Origin: Limonium bicolor
Taxonomy: Eukaryota > Streptophyta > Magnoliopsida > Caryophyllales > Plumbaginaceae
Assembly (NCBI GenBank): GCA_023374045.1
Contig: CM041776.1
Location: 276,729,039 to 276,793,038, forward strand
Direction: 5' to 3'
DNA length: 64,000 nt
The notes under the pieces were generated by a model. That model worked only from the letters and a program-made list of their open reading frames with translations, did not search any database and was not told where the DNA came from. Of this stretch, positions 58,537-64,000 are shown piece after piece (positions within the stretch are counted from its first letter, which is position 1; the number at the start of each line of letters is the position of its first letter). The translations under genes were made by a program, and so were the position numbers.

Positions 58537-59740
58537 AAATCTGTCGAGTCAGTGATGACAATACAAAGTATAGAACGACTTCAAACAGATCACCCTACAC
58601 CACAAACCCTAAAAACCACCCTATGAAAGCTAAAAATGTCGAAGGGGTTTTCAGGGTTTATGGTGTAGGGTTTAGGGTCTAACGACCCTAAACCCTACAC
58701 TACAAACCCTAAAAAACGATCGAGTCAGTGATGACAATAAAATTATAGAACAAATTCAAAATAGATTATCCTACACCACACACCCTAAAAACCATCCTAG
58801 GAAAGCTAAAAACGCCAAAGACATTTCAGGGTTTATGGTGTAGGGACCCTAAATCCTAAACCACAAACCCTAAAAACCTGTCGAGTCTGTAACGACAATA
58901 TAAAGTGTAGAACTAATTTCAAAAAGGTTACCCTACCCCCTAAACACCCTAAAAACCACCCTAGAAAAGCTAAACACGTCGAAGACATTTTTAGGGTTTG
59001 TAGTGCACGGTTTAGGGTCTAACGACCCTAAATCCTAAACCACAAACTCTAACAACCTGTCGAGTCAGTAATGACAATATAAAGTGTAGAACTAATGCCA
59101 AAAAGATTACCCTACCCCCCAAACACCCTAAAAACCACCCTAGGAATGCTAAAAACGTCGAAGACATTTTTAGGGTCGTAGTGCAGGGTTTAGGGATCTG
59201 TCGAGTCTGTAACGACGATATAAAGTGTAGAACCAATGCCATAAAGATTACCCTACCCCCCAAACACCATAAAAATCACCCTAGGAATGCTAAAAACGTC
59301 GAAGACATTTTTAGGATTTGTAGTGCAGGGTTTAAGGTCTAATGACCCTAAACCACAAACCCTAAAAATCTGTCGAGTCAGTAATGACATTATAACGTAT
59401 ATATTGACTTCAAAAAAGATAACGCTACACCACACACCCTATAAACCACCCTGGGAAAGCTAAAAAGCGTCGAAGGCATTTTTAGGGTTTGTAGTGCAGG
59501 GTTTAGGGTCTAACCGTAAAAGTATGTCGAGTTAGTGATGACATTATAACGTATATATTGACTTCAAAAAAGATAACCCTATACCACACACTCTAAAAGA
59601 CACCCTAGGAAAGCTAAAAAAAAACGTTGAAGGCATTTTTAGGGTTTGAAGTGTAGGGTTAGGATTGTTAAAAATTTGTCAAGTCAGTGACAACAATATA
59701 AAGTATAGAACGACTTTAAAAAAGATTACTCTACACCACT
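58537..59740. repeat. Foldback tandem repeat with telomere-like motifs
   Basis: Eight units of 140-180 bp, each starting TGTCGAGTCAGTGATGACAA or a variant (about 58537, 58718, 58876, 59056, 59197, 59370, 59524, 59677). Each holds CCCTAAA-type and TTTAGGG-type motifs in inverted orientation. A perfect 16-bp stem with a 6-nt loop lies at 58663-58700 (GTGTAGGGTTTAGGGT and its complement). Open frames on the minus strand here are by-products of the repeat. Confidence 0.82.
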
Positions 59741-60628
59741 CAAAGTTATTTTTTGGGGTTTAATTGTAATTAACTTTTTTTTGTATCTTTTATGAACACA
59801 AAGTTAATGATTGACTCTATACCTAAACAAATGAATTGATGGGATCATTAGACATCTAGTCTCTAAAATATAGGTTTTTTTTATAGTTTATGTATATTTT
59901 TTGTAGATTAAATATATTGTTAGGATTTATTATAGTTTATTTTTAAAACTTATATTTTTCTCGTTATTGTACTTATTTTTACAACTTCAATTGTACATGT
60001 TTGAGCTTAAAATTTATACTTAGATTTTGTTGGAATACACAAATTTTTACAACTTCAATTGTACATGTTTTTTATAGTTTATGATTATTTTCTTGCTAAG
60101 TCACAAATTTTTAGATTATCAATATTATCTTATTTATAATTCTAATTGTCTTTAACAAAAATTTCATTAATTTATGAGAATTAAAAAAAATGTAAATGAA
60201 AATCCATGAAAAAACTAATAAGATTTGTATATCTCTGATTTGTTATTATTAAAATTTCTTAGGATGAAATAGCCATACAATGAACTATTAAAATTAAGAT
60301 AAACAAATAACATGAATGAACAAATAAATTAAGATAAATAAATAACATGAATGAACATAACTACATCTATCACCGATAATAGGATGAATAACTGCCAAAA
60401 TATAAACACCAAGAATAAAAAAGTGATGAGCATGAGCAAGAAGAAAAAAAAAGTGACACTTTATTTTAGTGCTGAGATTAGATTTCAACTTTTAATGTGG
60501 ATGATATAGATGTATTCCGTCAGGGATGGAAATTACTCCTCCGTCACACAATCCCCAAGTAAACGGCGGCTTCACATGGTATATATACCCATTTGTACCT
60601 CTAGAAAAGAGAATGCTTTAACATCAAT
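59741..60628. other. AT-rich non-coding stretch
   Basis: No gene recognised. A 35-bp unit is repeated twice at about 60291-60360 (AAATTAAGATAAA..AATAACATGAATGAAC). Confidence 0.45.
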
Positions 60629-61385
60629 GGGTCATTTGGGTATTGGAATCTAAATTCCAAAAATTTAGTTCTTAGAATAGAATTCTTGGAATTAAACATT
60701 TGGTTGTTAATATCAAAATTCTTGGAATTAGCTATGTTTTTGGTTGAATAAAAATTATATTCCTAGAACCCACCTAGATTATAAAATACAATAATCATAT
60801 TTATCTCGTATTCTTTTGTTTGGTTAAAAAATATAATTCTTGGAATAAAACTTAGAATAGAGAATAACTAAGTTTATTAATCATAAAGTATATGAATCAT
60901 ATAAAAATACTAAATGCTAAGTTATTACGTACACAAGTTGTAATGTTATAAAAACAAATGAGAACTGTATAACAAAATAAAAGTTGTTCATGTATATTTT
61001 TAATGTGGAAACTTTATTTATTAATTAAATTATGATATTCATAATATGGTTGTCAACAAAGAACACATGTATATAGTATAAAATTGGAAAAAAAATGAAT
61101 TGAAGTAAATTAAGTAATTAAAGGAGAGAGAATTGTAGTTCCTATAAACATGGTGCCAACTATGTAAATAAATAGTATAAAAAGAAATTAACTGTAATTT
61201 AGCACGTAAATAGGATGAATTTGGAATAGCAATTTCTACCTATTTTGGAGGGAATCAAATTCTCAATCAATGCCCACTTTTTGGAATTTGGATAATTCTC
61301 AGAATTAAAATTATTTTTAAGCAAATACTGGCACATCTTAAATTTTAGAAATTCTTATTCTCTATGCCTTTATACCGAACGATCC
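60629..61385. mobile_element. Possible non-autonomous DNA transposon with degenerate TIRs
   Basis: The left end GGGTCATTTGGGTAT and the inverted right end GGATCGTTCGGTAT are similar, and the interior has the repetitive TTCTTGGAATT look of AT-rich MITE-like elements. No convincing TSD; the family is uncertain. Confidence 0.35.
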
Positions 61386-62188
61386 GCGAGAGAGTTTAAT
61401 TAGTTGTTCAAATTTCTGACCTTGAGTTTGTTACGAGATTGTGACTTTGTCTCTGAACAAATCATGTCTAGAAGGTTTTCCTTTTTTTTTTTTTTTGAAA
61501 AACCCATGTCTAGGAGTTTTTCATATTATCAATATATTTGATAGTGAAGTTGTTCTTCTGCCGTGTGTGTTTATTCTCTTGATACAATACACTCTGTATT
61601 GAACTGTACAAGAAAAAAACCTAGTTTAAGAACTCGCACCATAATTATTTCACCTGCGTACCATAGTTACACTGTAGTATAAGGGTGTTATTTCACTCTA
61701 TGAATGCTTGTGTCTAAAGACACACAATTTTTAAGCTTGGATAACTTAAAACGAGATTTTAAAGGCAGAGCAACATTGAGGTTGGAAACCCAAAGCCCAA
61801 AGTCACTAACACTTACAATATGAGAATCGTGATCACAATCAAGAAAATGTCAGGTTAGTGGCCATATATCCCCGTGGGTACAAGTTTTGCAAGCATATAA
61901 AGAATAACAACAATGCCCATATGAATGCCTGTGTGGAAGAGCATACTTTAGATCAGTGAGAGGTAGGTATTATATGAATCCTTATACTAAAAGAATCAAA
62001 TATGGAGAGTTATGTCGTGGATCTTAGATAATAAAGCATCTGGGCATATAGGGGTCGTTCTTTCATCACGATTTACTTTTTGAGCAGATTAACATGACAT
62101 ATGTTAATTTTTTATTGGAGCATTTATATTAAGATGTCCCACAAATGTGTAGTTGGTAACCCTTTATTAATTAACCATAGTAATATTT
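61386..62188. other. Non-coding stretch, nothing recognised
   Basis: No open frame of note, no repeat beyond a T-tract near 61483-61495. Confidence 0.4.
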
Positions 62189-62426
62189 AAGATAAAGCTT
62201 GAAAACCAAGCTTTATCTTTGAAAGTCCGGACGGGCCCATAGATATGATTTGAAACCGTTTAATGGTGTGTTCGTTCTCAACGATTTGAAGATTAACCCA
62301 CTTTTAAAAAAGTTTTGAAACAGATGTCAAATTGTGGTTGGACAAAAATCAGACTACGATTACATGGCAAAGGCCCCGTTCGGACAATATCATATTGTGA
62401 TAAAGCTTGGTTTGTAAGCTTTATCA
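62189..62426. mobile_element. Small foldback element, about 240 bp
   Basis: Each end is itself a hairpin: AAGATAAAGCTTG/CAAGCTTTATCTT (62189-62219) and GATAAAGCTT/AAGCTTTATC (62399-62425). The two ends are inverted copies of each other extending inward to GTCCGGACGGGCCC and GGCCCCGTTCGGAC. TSD not clear. Confidence 0.45.
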
Positions 62427-62671
62427 TAAATCTTTCTCTAGTTAGCTATAGTTAACTAATAGTAGTTAAACAAGTGTACAAGTGGTGGGGCAAATTACTA
62501 AGTTAGACAAATAAAAAAATGATATGTGGACAAATGAAAAAGCTTTTTAAAGTATATTAATGTTGTTATAGAACTCCCCCAAAGTATAAGTGATTAACCA
62601 TGGTCACATTAAAACAAACATAGCGCGACGATCAAATGTGACCTAACTCTTGTTTGACCATGAAACATATA
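62427..62671. other. Non-coding, no feature seen
   Basis: AT-rich spacer between two small inverted-repeat elements. Confidence 0.4.
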
Positions 62672-62910
62672 CTCTCTCCGTCCTGAATTGACCATCTTAT
62701 TTGCTTTATGATACGTTTTTTCACTTCAATATTAAGCATATAAGATAAAATAATTTTATAAAACTAAATTTTGTATTATAGAGTTTATAATGTAAGGAAT
62801 CATATGCAAAACTTAAATTTTTAAAATTATTTTATCTTATAAGTTAAATATTGAAGTCAAATGACATGTCCAAATTGTAAACAGGACAGTCAATTAAGGA
62901 CGAGATGGAG
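62672..62910. mobile_element. Stowaway-type MITE (Tc1/mariner)
   Basis: 239 bp with TIRs CTCTCTCCGTCCTGAATTGA and, inverted from the right, CTCCATCTCGTCCTTAATTGA, close to the Stowaway consensus CTCCCTCCGTCC. TA on both sides (62670-62671 and 62911-62912). The interior is a long imperfect palindrome. No transposase. Confidence 0.8.
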
Positions 62911-63228
62911 TATATAGTAGACAGATCAAGATAGCCATTTCAAAACGGTTATAGTCTCATGAAATGTTTTTTTTTTTTTTTGTCTTGACCTTATCAAAGG
63001 CAAGAGATGTATTAGCTGGACTTGTACATGATTCTACTCAGTTTTTCATGATAACAAAATTCAAGAAAGCCCTAAGTGAGTAAGGCAATTGTCAAAAACT
63101 AAAGTAGATGACCAAGAATATCCGCTTCTAACGCAATCCACAAAAACAAGGTTATTGTGAGAGTTTCCAAAAGCTTTTAGAAAAATTAACATTCTATTGC
63201 CTTTTCTCATGTTCTCCAACATTAGCAC
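62911..63228. other. Non-coding spacer
   Basis: Contains a T-tract (about 62966-62980). Nothing else recognised. Confidence 0.35.
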
Positions 63229-63745
63229 GAGTAGGGTTGTCACTTTCGGGTTTTGGGTCAACCTCAACCCGAACCCGACCCGTTCATGTTTCATCCTATC
63301 TGAATCCGAAATGGGTTATGATTTGACAACCAAAACCGACCTGACGACCTGAAATCAACCCGAAACTGACCTGATGATCCGAAATCAACCTGTAATAGAC
63401 CTGAAATCAACCAAATTAAAATTACTGTACTATCAATACAAGTTCTACACAAAATCACCAAGACAATATAACATAGCATATAAAATCATCAAACATAAAT
63501 AGTTACATAATTGATATATTTAGGGTTATGTCACATAACTATAACAATATATAAATTTTTTTCTTTTTAAAAAATATTTTCGGGTTGGAAATTAAAATCG
63601 AGTTTACAGAGCAAACCTAAAACCGATCCGGGTTTTTATCAACCAAAACCCAAAAATATTTTCGGGTTGAAAATTATAACTCAAACTCACATTTTTAACA
63701 TATCAATTTCAGATCGGATTCCAGATTCATGTCAAGATTGACGGC
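63229..63745. repeat. AACCCGA-rich repeat, possible TIR element
   Basis: Rich in AACCCGAC/TCGGGTT motifs. The ends GTAGGGTTGTCA (63230 region) and TGACGGCCCTAC (63739-63750) are inverted with 2 mismatches, similar to hAT-type ends, but no 8-bp TSD is evident. Confidence 0.35.
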
Positions 63746-63750
63746 CCTAC

Positions 63751-64000
63751 TCCGAGCATCTAACACTTTTGTCTAGCTGGCCCCTCAACTTCCTAATCAA
63801 GTCGAATAAAAGATGAAGAAGAGTCTTTGCACTTATCCTATACTTCCCACTGGTAAAATAAGGAATCAAGTGAGATCCGATGTGTCCATGTCGGACGTGG
63901 ACACGCTAACAGAACAGGCTACCTCTGGCAAGGCAAGTTGTAGAGGCAGTCTAGGTCTAGCACACCAACACGTTAATTGTATCTACGCTTCTTTCATCTT
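63751..64000. other. Right edge, no feature seen
   Basis: Unannotated sequence to the window end; no gene recognised. Confidence 0.35.

Noticed and set aside
59012..59435. Overlapping minus-strand frames with internal repeats
   Set aside because: They are translations of the telomere-like tandem repeat.
62966..63240. Possible retrogene with poly(T) start
   Set aside because: No TSD or recognisable coding similarity could be established.

Overview
This window is plant nuclear DNA, probably from a eudicot. The signs are AT-rich intergenic sequence, a Stowaway-type MITE, telomere-like TTTAGGG motifs and plant LTR retrotransposons primed by initiator-Met tRNA. No ordinary host gene is complete here. 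About 57 kb is a stack of nested mobile elements, each layer dated by its target-site duplication (TSD).

Layout, oldest to youngest. (A) 1-57444: a minus-strand Ty3/gypsy chromovirus-like element with about 4.9 kb LTRs. It keeps gag and a chromodomain remnant but has no pol; its left LTR is cut by the window edge. (B) 10306-54346, inserted in A's right LTR with TSD ataaa: a minus-strand chromovirus (Tekay/Del-like) present as a tandem LTR-internal-LTR-internal-LTR array. Copy B1 is frameshifted. Copy B2 has a long open pol with an in-frame RNase H deletion. (CACTA) 29854-49813, inserted in B2's gag with TSD tcc: a non-autonomous CACTA transposon carrying pieces of a neutral ceramidase gene. 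(C) 32694-48634, inserted in the CACTA element with TSD ggaat: a plus-strand sister family of B, nearly intact. (Solo LTR) 36221-37794, inside C's left LTR. A poly(A) retroposon (49035-49676) also sits in the CACTA element.

The most striking feature is an AlkB-type 2-oxoglutarate/Fe(II) dioxygenase exon between gag and protease in both B and C. By hand count the two proteins are about 70% identical over 210 gap-free residues, with all catalytic residues present. In both families a single splice donor at the end of gag is phase-matched to two acceptors: one opens the AlkB frame (Gag-AlkB, ending at its own stop followed by a conserved AATAAA) and the other opens the protease/pol frame (Gag-Pol). 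The unspliced frame stops just after the donor (Gag alone). My reading is that alternative splicing chooses between structural protein, an RNA-demethylase fusion and polyprotein. B's gag has two further short introns that C precisely lacks. The reading phases are seen directly; the splicing itself is predicted.

Beyond 57444 lies old non-coding DNA: a GTGGAAACG minisatellite, about eight units of a foldback repeat rich in telomere-like motifs, several small inverted-repeat elements and AT-rich sequence with no recognisable gene.
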